A model generated the notes under the pieces. That model saw nothing but the letters and a program-made list of their open reading frames with translations. It searched no databases and had not been told where the DNA came from. Positions 47,301 to 58,015 of a stretch of DNA of 64,000 bases are shown in pieces. The DNA is taken from NCBI GenBank assembly GCA_036785325.1, contig JAXIVH010000017.1, positions 4,151,558-4,215,557 of the forward strand. The letters run 5' to 3'. The translations under genes and the position numbers were made by a program. Positions within the stretch are counted from its first letter, which is position 1, and each line of letters begins with the position of its first letter. Origin of the DNA: Urophycis tenuis (lineage: Eukaryota; Chordata; Actinopteri; Gadiformes; Phycidae).

Positions 47301-50300
47301 GAAACGGGGCTTGAGGGTTCTGTGTTGCACCGGACGGTCCCCGAGGAACCTGTGTTCTGCTGCGCTCCGCCAGGCGGCCCACACGCAGGAGGCTCTGGAG
47401 GAGTCGGTGCAGATGATGAAGGAAGCCGTGGACGACCTCGGGGCCACGCTGTCGGAGGTGGCCAGCGCGGCGGGCGCCGTCGGGGGCATGGTGGACTCCA
47501 TCACGCAGTCGATCAACAAGATGGAGGACCCGGCGGTGGGCGACCCGGAGGGCAACTTTGTGGACTATCAGACCACCATGGTCAGAACCGCCAAGGCCAT
47601 CGCGGTGACGGTGCAGGAGATGGTGAGGCCGCCCTCCGTCGTCAACTTGACCCTCGTTCTCTTTAGGAGCTGGAGACGATGGAAACCCCACCAGGGGAGG
47701 CGTCTCTCTTCAGCCTAGTGTGTGCGTTACCGCGACACGCAAAACTTATGGAAGGTTATCAAAGGTTTTGTTATTACATTGCATGTCAGTGCTAAATACA
47801 AACAGCTAAATATATTTTATTATTATGCAGTGATGTTAATATGGTTCCTCTTTACGGCATCCTGTCGGTCACAGGAATAGCTGTCACTGTAAATGGCTAA
47901 GACGAAGATCTAAAATGCACAAAGACAAATATTTACTACAGCTCTTACACCACTAGCATATGTGCTGTGTCATACTGGTCATCTCCAATACAATCATATT
48001 TCATATTTCACCAGGGAAGCTCATACCATGTCTCTCTTCGTATTTCAACAGGTGACAAAGTCCAACACGAACCCTGACGACCTCGGAGGCCTGGCCAACC
48101 AGATCACCAACGAGTTTGGAGATTTGGCCCACGAAGCTAAATATGCAGCCATCACTGCTGAGAATGAAGAAGTAAATGGAAATGACGCAATCCTGGCACT
48201 TAACTGCTCAGCTCTCGACAAGCCTCTCTGTTTCCTCGTTAGATTATCACCGCTAATAACACTGTATTTATCACCCAACCCCAACTCCTCAGATTGGTTC
48301 ACACATCATCAAGCAAGTCGGAGAGCTGGGCTTCACCTGCACCGGCCTGGTGACCAAGGCTGGAGCTCTTCAGTGTAGCCCCAACGACATGTTCACCAAG
48401 AGGGAGCTGATCGAGAGTGCCCGCAAAGTGTCCGAGAAGGTGATGACTTACTTAGATGCTAGTAGAGAAGGAAAGCCACGTGTGAATTACCCGAGTTCAC
48501 ATGGATACGTTTCAAGGAAATCTGACTAGCTCAAACAGAGTGTTTCAAACCATGAATACGTGTGTGTTTCATTTACAGTTTATTTCCAGATCGCTTCATT
48601 ATGTATTCCATCCCTCACTCTTCCAGGTGTCCCATGTCCTGGCGTCCCTTCAGGCCGGTAACCGTGGTACCCAGGCCTGCATCACCGCAGCCAGCGCGGT
48701 CTCCGGCATCATCGCTGACCTGGACACCACCATCATGTTCGCTACGGCCGGGAGCCTCAACAGGGAGAACTCTGAGACGTTTGCTGACCACAGGTTTGTG
48801 GGAAAACTATGCAAATATGATACTCCAAACAAGAAGGGTTCAGACCTTTTGGACGCCAGCGTCGTGACAGAAGCTAGGAGTTTATTTCTCTGTCAGCATG
48901 TCCACCAAGGTGCAGAGATGCGTCATGGCTCTCTGTCATCCCCTCATCCTAAACTGGCCGCACCATCTCTCCTGTCGCAACAGGGAGCACATCCTGAAGA
49001 CTGCCAAGGCGCTGGTGGAAGACACCAAGCTCCTGGTGTCGGGGGCGGGATCCAGTCCGGAGAAGCTGGCCCAGGCCGCTCAGTCGTCGGTCCTCACCAT
49101 CACCAAGTTGGCTGATGTTGTGAAGCTCGGAGCTGCAAGTCTGGGTTCTGAAGACCCAGAGACGCAGGTGGGTCCGGCGTCATGACAAGATGGAGATGAA
49201 GGTCTTGCGCTGGTCTTGACCAGTAATTCCGAGACTCACCCCTGGGCACTGGTTTTGGCCACTAAGTCTGAGGCTCACCCCTGCTGGTCTCCCCAGGTGG
49301 TCCTTATCAATGCCGTCAAAGACGTGGCCAAAGCCCTCGGCGACCTCATCAGCGCCACCAAGGCGGCCGCCGGCAAACCTTCCGACGACCCGACCATGCT
49401 GCAGCTCAAGAACTCGGCCAAGGTGAGGACGGGCTCTCGGCCACGTAACACACTCACTTCACGAATCCCTTCTGTGTGAGCGTCAGGTCTTTAAAGGTTG
49501 CTCCTTAACCCCGCAGGTCATGGTCACAAACGTCACGTCGCTCCTCAAGACGGTGAAGGCGGTGGAGGACGAGGCCACGAAGGGCACGCGAGCTCTGGAG
49601 GCCACCATCGAACACATCAAGCAGGAGCTGTGTGTAAGTTCACGTCTCCTTCAGCCACGCCTTCTTCTCGAAGGGGCAGTCAACACAAAGTATTGCGTTT
49701 GACGTGGTGACGTGTCTTGTATGATCTCCGACATTTCTCTGCTGCGAACTCGAGTTCTTTTTGTGGCCTTTCCCAAGACTCTTTGGCGTCACAACGTATT
49801 TCTATGCGACTTCTACTGCGCTCAGGTGCAGCTCCTAACCGTTAGCCGGTCAGGGGAAATGGCGGCGTTAACGGCGGGCGCGTTCTGTTTGCTCAGGTGT
49901 TCAACAGCGCCGACCCCCCACCGAAGACGGCCACGCCCGAGGAGTTCATCCGCATGACCAAGGGCATCACCATGGCAACGGCCAAGGCGGTGGCTGCTGG
50001 GAACTCGTGCCGGCAGGAGGACGTCATCGCCACGGCTAACCTCAGCCGGCGCGCCATCGCAGAAATGCTGCACTCCTGCAAGGTGAGCCGGAACGCCCTT
50101 TATACACGCTTTGAGACGTTGGCATGTGATGCACTTTATACACGCTTTGAGACGTTGGCATGTGATGCACTTTATACACGCTTTGAGACGTTAGCATGTG
50201 ATACACTTTATACACGCTTTAACAAGTTAGCATGTGATACACTTTATGCACACTTTTAACAAGTTAGCATGTGATGCACTTTATACATGCTTTAACAAGT

Positions 50301-53300
50301 TAGCATGTGATGCACTTTATACACGCTATAACAAGTTAGCATGTGATGCACTTTATACACGCTATAACAAGTTAGCATGTGATGCACTTTATACACTCTA
50401 TAACAAGTTAGCGTCTGATACACTTTATATACGCTTTAACAAGTTAGCATGTGATGCACTTTATACACGCTTTAACAAGTTAGCATGTGATGCACTTTAT
50501 ACAAGCTTTAACAAGTTAGGATGTGATGCACTTTATACAAGCTTTAACAAGTTAGCATGTGATGCACTTTATACACTCTATAACAAGTTAGCGTCTGATA
50601 CACTTTATATACGCTTTAACAAGTTAGCATGTGATGCACTTTATACACACATTAAGAAGTTAGCATGTGATGCACTTTATACACACATTAAGAAGTTAGC
50701 ATGTGATGCACTTTATACACGCTATAACAAGTTAGCAGGTGATTCAGACGTGTAGATCGTGCCAATAACATGTTGCCTGGTCGCTGCCCTCTCTGCAGCA
50801 AGCCGCCTACCACCCGGAGGTGAACCAGGACGTCCAGCTCAGAGCGCTGCGCTACGGCAAGGAGTCTGCCGTGGGCTACCTGGCCCTGCTGGAGCATGTG
50901 CTCGTGGTGAGACCCCCCACGCTCTTACTTTGAAACCGGCGTTTGGGCGCCCAAAAACCCGGCAGGCTTTTCCGTTCCGTTGGTGTTTGTCCGTTTTTAT
51001 CCTATGTCTTCATTTTTTGTGTTTGGTTCTCTGGCGATGGGCGGTAACTGCATGTTTGTGTTTGGACCTCCCGTGGCGTCATGCAGATCAGAAGAGGGAT
51101 CAGTTCCCTGAGCTGCTTCTCTACTGTGGATTTGCTTTTGACGTTTCATTGTCTGTAGTCATCCATCTTCTGTTTGTGTTTGTTCGGTCATCGGTCGCGA
51201 CTGTTGTTCACTCTTTCAGCACTTAACACGTATCATCTTTAATAATAATTAGAAATATGTACATGATAAAGAGTCACAATATGCTATAAAATAAACATGT
51301 ATTAGTTTAACAGACACGGGGACTGTGAGTAGATCGTTTCCATTGCATAGTGAGAGTTTCCAGGGACCGGTCCAAAACGGCTCGGCTCAGCAAGCAGCCC
51401 CCCCAGAGGTTCTGTCGGCGTTAAAAAACCTGACAGTTTCGTACAATTCACGTTAGTTATCGTGCGTGAGGTATTTTGTTTTGCCATTCCATACATTCTG
51501 CGGGGCTGCAGTCACTGGCCTGACGCGTCCTTTTACGGAAACACATCTGAGTGAACTTGAGCGCAGCATAGCTCTGTTGTGAGACACACACAGTGTGCAC
51601 CTGTCTTCAGCTGGCACCACACACAGACACCCACAACAAAGGGCATGTCCTGAGACTGCCTCTGGAGATGCTCCAAGGCCTACAGAGCCTCCAGTCTCAT
51701 GCATACAGCTCTATAGAGCAGTCTCCAGTCTAATGCATATAGCTCTATAGAACACTCTCCAGTCTCGTGCATATATCTGTATAGCGCAGTCTCCAGTCTA
51801 ATGCATATAGCTCTATAGAGCAGTCTCCAGTCTAATGCATATAGCTCTATAGACCAGTCTCCAGTCTAATGCATATAGCTCTATAGAACAGTCTCCAGTC
51901 TAATGCATATAGCTCTATAGAACACTCTCCAGTCTCATGCATATAGCTCTATAGCGCAGTCTCCAGTCTAATGTATATAGCTCTATAGCTCTGACGAGCC
52001 TCCAATCTCATGCATATAGCTCTATAGAACAGTCTCCAGTCTCATGCATATAGCTCTATAGAACAGTCTCCAGTCTAATGCATATGGCTCTATACAACAG
52101 TCTCCAGTCTAATGCATAAAACTCTATAGAACAGTCTCCAGTCTAATGCATAAAGCTCTATAGAGCAGTCTCCAGTCTAATGCATATAGCTCTATAGAAC
52201 ACTCTCTAGTCTCGTGCATATAGCTCTATAGCATAGTCTCCAGTGCAATGCATATGGCTCTATAGAACAGTCTCCAGTCTAACGCGTTAAATGTGATGAA
52301 TCACCAGATCATCCAGAAGCCCACACCGGAGCTGAAGCAACAGCTGGCTGTCTTCTCCAAGCGTGTGGCCGGGTCTGTGACGGAGCTCATCCAGGCTGCC
52401 GAGGCTATGAAAGGTCTGGGTCTTACCTTAATACCATACCTGTACCTTACCTTCATACCATACCTGTACCTTACCTTAATACCATACCTGTACCTTACCT
52501 TAATACCATACCTGTACCTTACCTTAATACCATACCTGTACCTTACCTTAGTATCAAACCTGTACCTTACCTTCATACCATACCTGTACCTTATCTTAAT
52601 AGCATACCTGTGCCTTACCTTAATACCTTACCTTAATACCTTACCCTTATGGTTTATTTTAATACCTGGGTCATTATGTTAGTATTATGTTTTATCATAC
52701 AGAACGGTTGGACCTGGTTTATTATGCTGGGTTAGTGACTGGCTAGAATGGGTGCACCTGGTTGTTTATACTGGTACACTGGCTGGTTTTAGGTACAGAG
52801 TGTGTGCACCTGGTTGTTTATACTGGTACGCTGACTGGTTTCAGGTACAGAATGGGTGGACCCCGAAGACCCCACTGTCATCGCTGAGAACGAGCTCCTG
52901 GGCGCCGCGGCGGCCATCGAAGCAGCCGCCAAGAAGCTGGAGCAGCTGCGACCGCGGACCAAGCCCAAGGTGAGGCCTTCGCCTCCGCCGGCCTCGTCTT
53001 CCTCACTGTCCTCATGGCCCCCATCGTCGCGTGGTGAATGAGTGACCGGGTTCTGGAAGGCCGAGCGGCTTGCTGGGTCTGAACCACTCCGTACATCAGG
53101 ATGTTGTTATCGTGCTGGTCGACGTGGTTTTAATGTTCGGCTCCACCGTCCGGACCTTCCAGGCTCATTAGTGACACGGATCTAAAGGCATCGCTGTCGC
53201 CTGGCAGGACATCACCTGTTAAATGATGACGTTGTCCGTATACTTTTTCACCTTCCAAGCGTTTTATCGAGCGCAGGAGTAATGATATGCAACGTCCGGG

Positions 53301-56300
53301 TACCAGTTCATTCACGTCTCCCCGCGATGTCTCCTCCAGGAAGCGGACGAGAGCCTGAACTTCGAGGAGCAGATTCTGGAGGCTGCCAAGTCCATCGCCG
53401 CGGCGACCAGCGCGCTGGTGAAGGCAGCTTCGGCCGCCCAGCGAGAGCTGGTGGCCCAGGGGAAGGTGTGTGTCCGAAGGATCATCCAGCTCAGCCGCCA
53501 CAGGCTGACTCGGATGCATTTGTTTTTCAACGAGAAAAAAACATGCCTTTTGCTGAGCGTGTGTCTCACCCCAAACAGGTCGGGGTCATTCAGGCCAACG
53601 CGGTGGACGATGGACAGTGGTCCCAGGGTCTCATCTCAGCCGTAAGTGTCCTTCGAAGACGCGCGTCCCGTCCTTTCCGATCAAAAAGCCATTCGCCGTC
53701 TCAACAACCCGCGCCCCCTTCTCGCACCCCCAGGCTCGCATGGTGGCCGCCGCCACCAGTAACCTGTGTGAGGCGGCCAACTCGGCCGTGCAGGGCCACG
53801 CCAGCGAGGAGAAGCTCATCTCCTCAGCCAAGCAGGTGGCGGCCTCCACCGCCCAGCTGCTGGTGGCCTGCAAGGTGAAGGCGGACCAGGACTCCCAGAC
53901 CATGAAGAGGCTGCAGGTGAGCTCGCGTGATCCCAGCAGGGTGCTGGAATTTTGGTGGGAGGAGATGGTCACCGGTGGGAGGTGGTCACCGGTGGGAGAT
54001 GGTCGCCAGTCGGAGATGGTCACTAGTGAGAGATGGTCACTAGTGAGAGATGGTCACCAGTAGGAGATGGTCACTAGTGAGAGATGGTCACCAGTGGGAG
54101 ATGGTCACCAGTGGGAGATGGTCACTAGTGAGAGATGGTCACCAGTGGGAGATGGTCACTAGTGGGAGAAGGTCCCCAGTCAGAGATAGTCACCATTGGG
54201 AGATGGTCAGCCGAGGAGTCGTATCTCACATCCCATGAGATTCAATGTACGGTGCGCTGGCTGCCCGGCTCACACCCGTGTGAACGCGGTGGTGAAACTA
54301 ACAGCTTATTCACCAGAGTGAACGCCTGAATAGTGACAAAGCCCCGCCCCTTAAAGAAACTAACACTGATGGCAGCGAGCTTGACAAAACGTAACAGTGG
54401 GCGGGGACTGGCTCAAACTAGAGGAGGAGACATCCCATGAATGTGTATGAATATGTTCCTAGCAAGGTACCAATTAGTCAAAATGAATGACATCATATGA
54501 TGGAGCAGCAGGATGAGGAGGTGATGGAGAATGAGCAGGTTTTGGGGACAGTGTGCCCTTAACCAGCAGAAGTCCAGTCCCTCGACCACATTTACATTTA
54601 CATTTAGGGCATTTAGCAGATGCTTTTATCCAAAGCGACTTACAAAGAGATTTGTCAGAACATCAGGTCAACAACAATGTAAGCACGAGTATAATTGAAG
54701 TTAAGTTCCACATAATCTCATGGGAGATCCCAGACAGACCAGTCACATATTCAAGGTGACGAGGCGACCGGTCTGTCACCTTAAAATACGCACCGTTTTG
54801 GATTGTGTTAAGGAAATGCTGCACAGCAGTCGATGTAGTATGCGTGGTACTCGGTGGATTGGTACGGCTGGCTTCATCGGTGAGCGGGGTAACGCTGTAC
54901 AAGTGCGCGCCAACAGCGCGATGAAGCACCTGTCTGCTGCATAACAATTGAAGGGGCAGCCAGCGCTGGGGAATAATAGGCCAGCCTCCTGTCTCCGCTT
55001 ACAGAATGTCCTTTATTTGTGCAGCTGTCGCATCAAGATTAGTTAAAGTCTATATTTAACCGACTAGAGTAGAGCTTAATCCACAGCCTCTGCAGTTACA
55101 ATTATTGTAAAGGTACTGGCCTATATGCTGGTGACCCTAAGACTGTGTGTGTGCGTGCGCGTGTGTGTGTGTGTGCAAGAAGTGAACTTGTGAGCTTGAC
55201 AGTGAAAAGTGTTCCAAACTGTCCTCCAGACCAGCTGCCACGCCGCGCTGTGTCAGCGATGTCGTCAGTCCCGACGCTCTCATAAGAATGATAAAAAGCC
55301 CAGAGTGTGTCCGTCGAGCCACAGAATCTTTTATTTGGGGCCCGGCGAGGCCGGGCTGTGAGGCCGCCCACCCAGCCATCTCATGTTCTCTAATTCAATC
55401 AGCAGGGTCTTACCTCTTCCTAGCTTGACCTTGCAGCTGTTGCATGGCTAATAGCCATATATTTATATTTCTGTGTCCGGCTATATCTATGACTGTATCT
55501 ATGGAGACAAAATGCCGCTGAGACGGTGCCATCCATTCTTATGAACCCTTTGTCCGTGAATACAAATGCCGTCGCATTGTGGACTTTATGTCTTTTTTGA
55601 CCCTTGTTCTATTTTCCTTGTCGTGTTTGACTGTGTCGAGACTTTTGTCCAACTGCACACCGCAGAGGTCCATCCTGAGTTCTTGATTGTAATATGGACC
55701 ATAAAGTCTACACAGACTGAATGTCTGATTCGTACTGTGTTGTTGTTTAGCTGTCAAGAGTCTCTTCAGCCCTCGCGAAGCGGTCACAGCGTGTCAGACG
55801 GGATGAAACTCGTGGTTCCTCCGCTTGAAATCCAAGTCTAGTTTATTTATATATTCCTCAGTCGCTGTTGTGTTGTCTTTCAAGGGCTTTGCTGTTCCTC
55901 GCTGACAGGATAATGGGATGACACCCCGGCACTGAAGAGGAACCCCTTACCGCTTTAGAGAACACTTTTAAAGAACAATAGCTTCTGTTGTCGTGACACA
56001 AACCAACATGCCATTGAAGCGTACAAGTACTAATACAAACTGTCATTTTGCCGAATGGCTGAAATGATACCGACAAATTCCATTTATTTAGCTTTGTTAA
56101 CGTCGCCTAAAATGTAACAAGGAGGAATAATGCTCTACAGTTGTATTGCACTCTTCAAACAAGCTGAACTTGACAACCAGCTCAGCTTTCCACCAAGCAG
56201 TTAGAGAAGCCGAGTTTGGTCTGCGCAAAGAGACGTCTGTATTCTGCTTCTCAACACATTGTTTGTGGCCACCGAAGACCCTGCCATCGAGACCGGGGTC

Positions 56301-56918
56301 GTAGGTCAACCACACAACAGCTGTGCATTTCTGCTGGCGGTGTTGGCTGGAAGTGGACGCCACCGTTTTGTCCTGTGTTGAGACGGCCAACAATTCTCCT
56401 AATTTACAAACCATATGCATCCCAAACCTTTTGGGTGTGCCCAAAGCAGTAAATATCAAACCATGACCAAAGTTATCCCTGTCTTCCCTTATGATTCAAC
56501 GTGGATGTATTCAGGACCTAAAGTGTTGTATGTCTTCCAAACTCATCTGTGTTTCTGCGTTCCCCGCAGGCTGCCGGAAACGCCGTCAAGCGAGCTTCAG
56601 ACAATCTGGTGAAGGCGGCGCAGAAAGCTGCTTTCGATGCCCAAGACGACCAGGCTGTGGTGGTCAAGAGCAAGATGGTGGGAGGGATTGCTCAGGTGAG
56701 GAGACGGAAGCGTTATGAGGTTCCTGAAGTCATGCGGTGGCTGGCGAGCCTCTTGTTTGGTGCTGACCCGACTTGTTCCGCAGATCATCGCCGCCCAGGA
56801 GGAGATGCTGAGGAAGGAGCGTGAGTTGGACGAGGCCAGGAAGAAGCTGGCCACCATCAGACAGCAGCAGTACAAGTTCCTGCCCTCTGAGCTCCGTGAG
56901 GACGGTCAGGAGCAGTGA
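26234..56918 (+). CDS. tln1: Talin-1 (55 coding exons, complete)
   Basis: Talin is the cytoskeletal adaptor that activates integrins through its FERM head and carries force to actin through a rod of helical bundles that also bind vinculin. The ATG at 26234 opens MVALSLKIGVGNVVKTMQFE. 55 exons, all GT–AG and phase-consistent, sum to 7626 nt (2541 aa plus stop), equal to human talin-1. Order: F0–F3 head (about 1–402), linker, rod bundles R1–R13, and a C-terminal dimerisation helix ending KKLATIRQQQYKFLPSELRE then DGQEQ. The F3 integrin-binding surface keeps KRWAASPKSFTL. Adjacent tpm2 mirrors the human TLN1–TPM2 order and argues against tln2. The 5' UTR part of the first coding exon is 26204–26233. 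Exon coordinates are in the group entries. Introns are short but loaded with minisatellites. Confidence 0.97.
26600..26822. repeat. 25-bp minisatellite in tln1, about 9 copies
   Basis: Unit GATGGATGTACTGGTTATCA/CCAGC, alternating TTATAACCAG and TCATCACCAG, in the intron after coding exon 1. Confidence 0.88.
26930..27336. mobile_element. MITE with about 42-bp inverted ends, ATT flanks
   Basis: The left end CAGTACGTTTACATGCAGCA (continuing AGAAATTCGAATTTCT) is repeated in inverse at the right end (…TTCTTGCTGCATGTAAACGTACTG) with about four mismatches in 42 bases. The interior has several copies of the TCCGA/GTCCGAA motif and no coding potential. ATT sits immediately outside both ends, compatible with a 3-bp target duplication. 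It lies in the intron after tln1 coding exon 1. Confidence 0.8.
28100..28378 (+). mobile_element. LINE 3' end, plus strand
   Basis: CCCTTTTAAAGACCCACCTC (encoding the common FKTHLF-like tail), then TGTAAATGCGCTATATAAAT and AAAATTGACTTGACTTGACT, a typical LINE 3' end with its short tandem tail. It ends 26 bases before the acceptor of tln1 coding exon 4. Confidence 0.75.
28575..28965. repeat. Pyrimidine-rich CCACCCTCT minisatellite
   Basis: Degenerate units such as CTCCACCCCTCCACCCTCTC fill the intron between coding exons 4 and 5. The strand is almost purine-free, which keeps frames open; the apparent long open frame extending exon 4 is an artefact. Confidence 0.85.
29879..29905. repeat. (CTAC)n microsatellite
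   Basis: Six to seven CTAC/CCTA tetranucleotides in the intron after coding exon 7. Confidence 0.85.
30953..31327. repeat. About 25-bp minisatellite in tln1, about 14 copies
   Basis: Units of the form TAGTGATGTACCTTCAGTGA/GTTAG with frequent T/C/G variation. They run from just after the coding-exon-11 donor almost to the acceptor of exon 12. Confidence 0.88.
32784..33610. repeat. 34-bp minisatellite carrying copies of a splice donor
   Basis: The unit GTCTGAACACCAGACACAGC/ATGCTAACACAGAG repeats about 24 times. Its end and start (CTAACACAGAG|GTCTGAA) reproduce the last bases of coding exon 15 and its donor (TCTAACACAGAG|GTCTGAA), so the array seems to have grown from the exon edge. Confidence 0.93.
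34600..35058. repeat. CTCCTGCTCCTCC polypyrimidine minisatellite
   Basis: More than 400 bp of CTCCT/TGCTCCTCC repeats fill the intron after coding exon 17 and run directly into the exon 18 acceptor, giving a hugely extended pyrimidine tract. Confidence 0.9.
35372..35562. repeat. 47-bp tandem repeat, about 4 copies
   Basis: The unit TAACCTCAGACTAATCTCTA followed by TGGGGTTAGCTTTAGCCTAA lies just downstream of the coding exon 18 donor. Confidence 0.88.
35884..37521. mobile_element. Non-autonomous hAT-type transposon, 1638 bp
   Basis: The ends CAGTGTTGGG and CCCATCACTG are inverted (one mismatch), and both subterminal regions are dense in GTTAC/GTAAC motifs. The element is bounded by a perfect 8-bp duplication GTCATTGC (35876–35883 and 37522–37529), the size made by hAT transposases. 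There is no transposase frame. The interior has a 121-bp tandem duplication (36150–36390) and two dispersed-repeat fragments (about 36540–36625; 36930–37012 ending in CTGT tetramers). It sits in the intron after tln1 coding exon 18. Confidence 0.88.
38273..38303. repeat. (CA)n microsatellite upstream of tln1 exon 21
   Basis: About 15 CA units, 14 bases after the donor of coding exon 20. Confidence 0.9.
38711..38783. repeat. (GT)n microsatellite downstream of tln1 exon 21
   Basis: About 24 pure GT units, a short interruption (GCGCGTGTGCA), then more GT units. It is complementary to the CA tract at 38273–38303 on the other side of coding exon 21. Confidence 0.92.
41011..41146. repeat. (CT)n and poly-G runs
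   Basis: A CT tract at 41011–41033 follows the coding exon 26 donor; long G homopolymers occupy 41107–41145. Confidence 0.85.
41295..41573. repeat. (GT)n-rich microsatellite reaching a splice acceptor
   Basis: About 280 bp of GT with GC, CTTG and CATG interruptions, ending TGTGTGTGCTTGTGTGTAG at the acceptor of tln1 coding exon 27. Confidence 0.94.
42884..43030. repeat. Dispersed repeat (TTTATTAATCCCC type) with GATAA tandem head
   Basis: (GATAA)n at 42884–42905, then TATTTCTTTATTAATCCCCC and GTAGGAGAAATTCGC, a repeat family common in fish genomes. It lies in the intron after coding exon 29. Confidence 0.6.
44995..45345. repeat. About 38-bp minisatellite in tln1, about 9 copies
   Basis: The unit CATTAGCCTAGCGTGTGGAG/TTTAAATGTGTGCGCTA, with variants, fills most of the intron before coding exon 35. 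Confidence 0.9.
46303..46328. repeat. (GT)n directly forming a splice acceptor
   Basis: A pure GT run ends in GTAG| at the acceptor of tln1 coding exon 37, with no pyrimidine tract between repeat and AG. Confidence 0.9.
50097..50752. repeat. 36-bp minisatellite in tln1, about 18 copies
   Basis: The unit AACAAGTTAGCATGTGATGC/ACTTTATACACGCTTT; the first three copies read GAGACGTTGGC instead of AACAAGTTAGC. The period is a multiple of three and one frame lacks stops, producing repeated KLACDALYTR peptides on paper. It starts right after the coding exon 47 donor. Confidence 0.93.
50907..51669. other. Intron segment without recognisable features
   Basis: Part of the intron between tln1 coding exons 48 and 49. 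No exon, RNA gene or repeat was recognised before the minisatellite at 51670. Confidence 0.4.
51670..52285. repeat. 34-bp minisatellite in tln1, about 18 copies
   Basis: The unit CAGTCTCCAGTCTAATGCAT/ATAGCTCTATAGAA, with CGTGC/CATGC variants, ends about 20 bases before the acceptor of coding exon 49. Confidence 0.9.
52425..52650. repeat. 24-bp minisatellite in tln1, about 9 copies
   Basis: The unit TACCTTACCTTAATACCATA/CCTG begins just inside the donor of coding exon 49. Confidence 0.9.
52746..52850. repeat. 52-bp tandem duplication including a splice acceptor
   Basis: GTGCACCTGGTTGTTTATAC … CTGGTTTTAGGTACAGA is followed 52 bases later by the same sequence ending CTGGTTTCAGGTACAGA at the true acceptor of coding exon 50. 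The left edge also shows GAATGGGTG, as in the exon start. Confidence 0.85.
53950..54215. repeat. 18-bp minisatellite in tln1, about 14 copies
   Basis: The unit GAGATGGTCACTAGTGA / GAGATGGTCACCAGTGG follows the donor of coding exon 53. Confidence 0.88.
54588..54660 (+). mobile_element. Conserved teleost SINE/LINE tail fragment
   Basis: TTTAGCAGATGCTTTTATCC followed by AAAGCGACTTACA is a sequence found in great numbers in fish genomes as the tail of SINE-type elements. Only this segment is recognisable; a full element is not visible. Confidence 0.6.
54661..56569. other. Remainder of the intron before tln1 coding exon 54
   Basis: No exon was recognised. A short (GT)n tract lies at 55143–55174, and a perfect 7-bp inverted repeat GCCCGGC-GAG-GCCGGGC at about 55339–55355. 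Confidence 0.4.
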
Positions 56919-58015
56919 GGTCAAGCAGTCGCTTCTTAAGATTACAGCGTTGACAAATCATATGCTCAGGGCGTCATTTTCTGCTTTTAGATCACGCAAA
57001 TATAGTATTATTAAGTTTGCCCCTTAATATTTGGGGGGAAACGATACAGTAACAACATGAAAACTAAGTATTTTTTTTCTGCTAAAGCTAAGATAGGATA
57101 TCGTGGGCTAACGTTACTGTTTTGCTCACATACGCTTTGGTGTGGTAAATGATTTGAAAGTTTTGTCTATATGTATCCACGTTGCATGTCTTCACAAACT
57201 CTCCTTTGATAACTGTGGGCCAACAGCCGGCGCCGTCTTTGTTAGCGGCGCCCCGCTGAGACAGAAACACTTGGGGTTCCCTGGTCCGATTCTCATGTGT
57301 TGAAAACACTCCGAACAAATACAGCACTTCTTGATATAAGGGTTAGTGTTGTAATAAATTACTTTGAGATTCAAAACCTCTCGCATGAACACGTCAATTT
57401 GTTCAAGTACCGATTGACCAGAAATGTATTTTATATGAATATATTTAATGTTCATCCATTGGATTTCTATAAATAGGCCTAGAAAAGCAATTGTCTTGGT
57501 TGGGACCAAATGAGTTATAGACTAAATTTAATTAAATCTATGATAACTTGTATATTTCTTGATTCTTTCTTATTGTTTTTGCTCATGATAAAGTAATTAT
57601 TGTTTATTTTACAACAGGATGTTGTTACTTATCTAGGTTGTTAAATACATTTGTAACAGACGATAATCAAAAGACTCAGTATTTGTTGACTTTTTTTTCA
57701 TTCGTTTCATTACATCAATTCTTAGTCATTCTCATTTTATCGTTAAATAAATGACAGAATACTTTTGCCCTTAATCATACGATGCATGTGATGAAGCCGA
57801 TGATTCTGTTGTGTAATATTTAGTTTCTTGTCTGGGCCCACTTTCATGTCACAGAATCGTGTGTCTGACATCCATATCAAATGTATTGATTTGCATTATC
57901 ATCCAAAGTTTCAATATCTGTCATTTGTTTTCAACATTTTGACCTTTTATAGAGCAGAAAATATGCAACTTTCAAGGCACCGATATATTTTTTTCAATAA
58001 AGCTGTTTTTCCTTA
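56919..58015 (+). other. tln1: tln1 3' UTR region
   Basis: AT-rich sequence downstream of the stop with AATAAA hexamers at 57353–57358, 57746–57751 and 57996–58001. The last, followed by GCTGTTTTTCCTT, is a plausible principal polyadenylation signal. Alternative 3' ends are possible. Confidence 0.6.

Larger units (their letters stand above)
42219..47622 (+). other. tln1: tln1 coding exons 28–40: R6–R10
   Basis: Exons: 42219–42416, 42600–42739, 43575–43668, 43868–43957, 44181–44303, 44398–44541, 44707–44868, 45374–45514, 45912–46093, 46331–46463, 46560–46661, 46870–47040, 47374–47622 (residues about 1227–1869). Landmarks: AGLNQSANELVHSSRGTTQE, SINQLITMCTQQAPGQKECD (R7), VLSAATIVAKHTSALCNACR (R8 vinculin/RIAM-binding region), DPPKWSVLAGHSRTVSDSIK (R9) and GGMVDSITQSINKMEDPAVG (R10). 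Exon 40 begins AAHTQEALEE directly after NPK; the Gln found at this join in human is absent. Confidence 0.95.
48052..56918 (+). other. tln1: tln1 coding exons 41–55: R10–R13 and dimerisation helix
   Basis: Exons: 48052–48171, 48293–48439, 48627–48793, 48984–49167, 49297–49422, 49517–49633, 49897–50082, 50799–50906, 52308–52413, 52845–52969, 53340–53465, 53579–53641, 53734–53916, 56570–56695, 56784–56918 (residues about 1870–2541). Landmarks: LQAGNRGTQACITAASAVSG (R11), VVLINAVKDVAKALGDLISA (R12), EFIRMTKGITMATAKAVAAG, KEADESLNFEEQILEAAKSI (start of the R13 actin-binding THATCH region) and KEREL/DEARKKLATIRQQQ (dimerisation helix). Stop codon TGA at 56916–56918. Confidence 0.95.
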
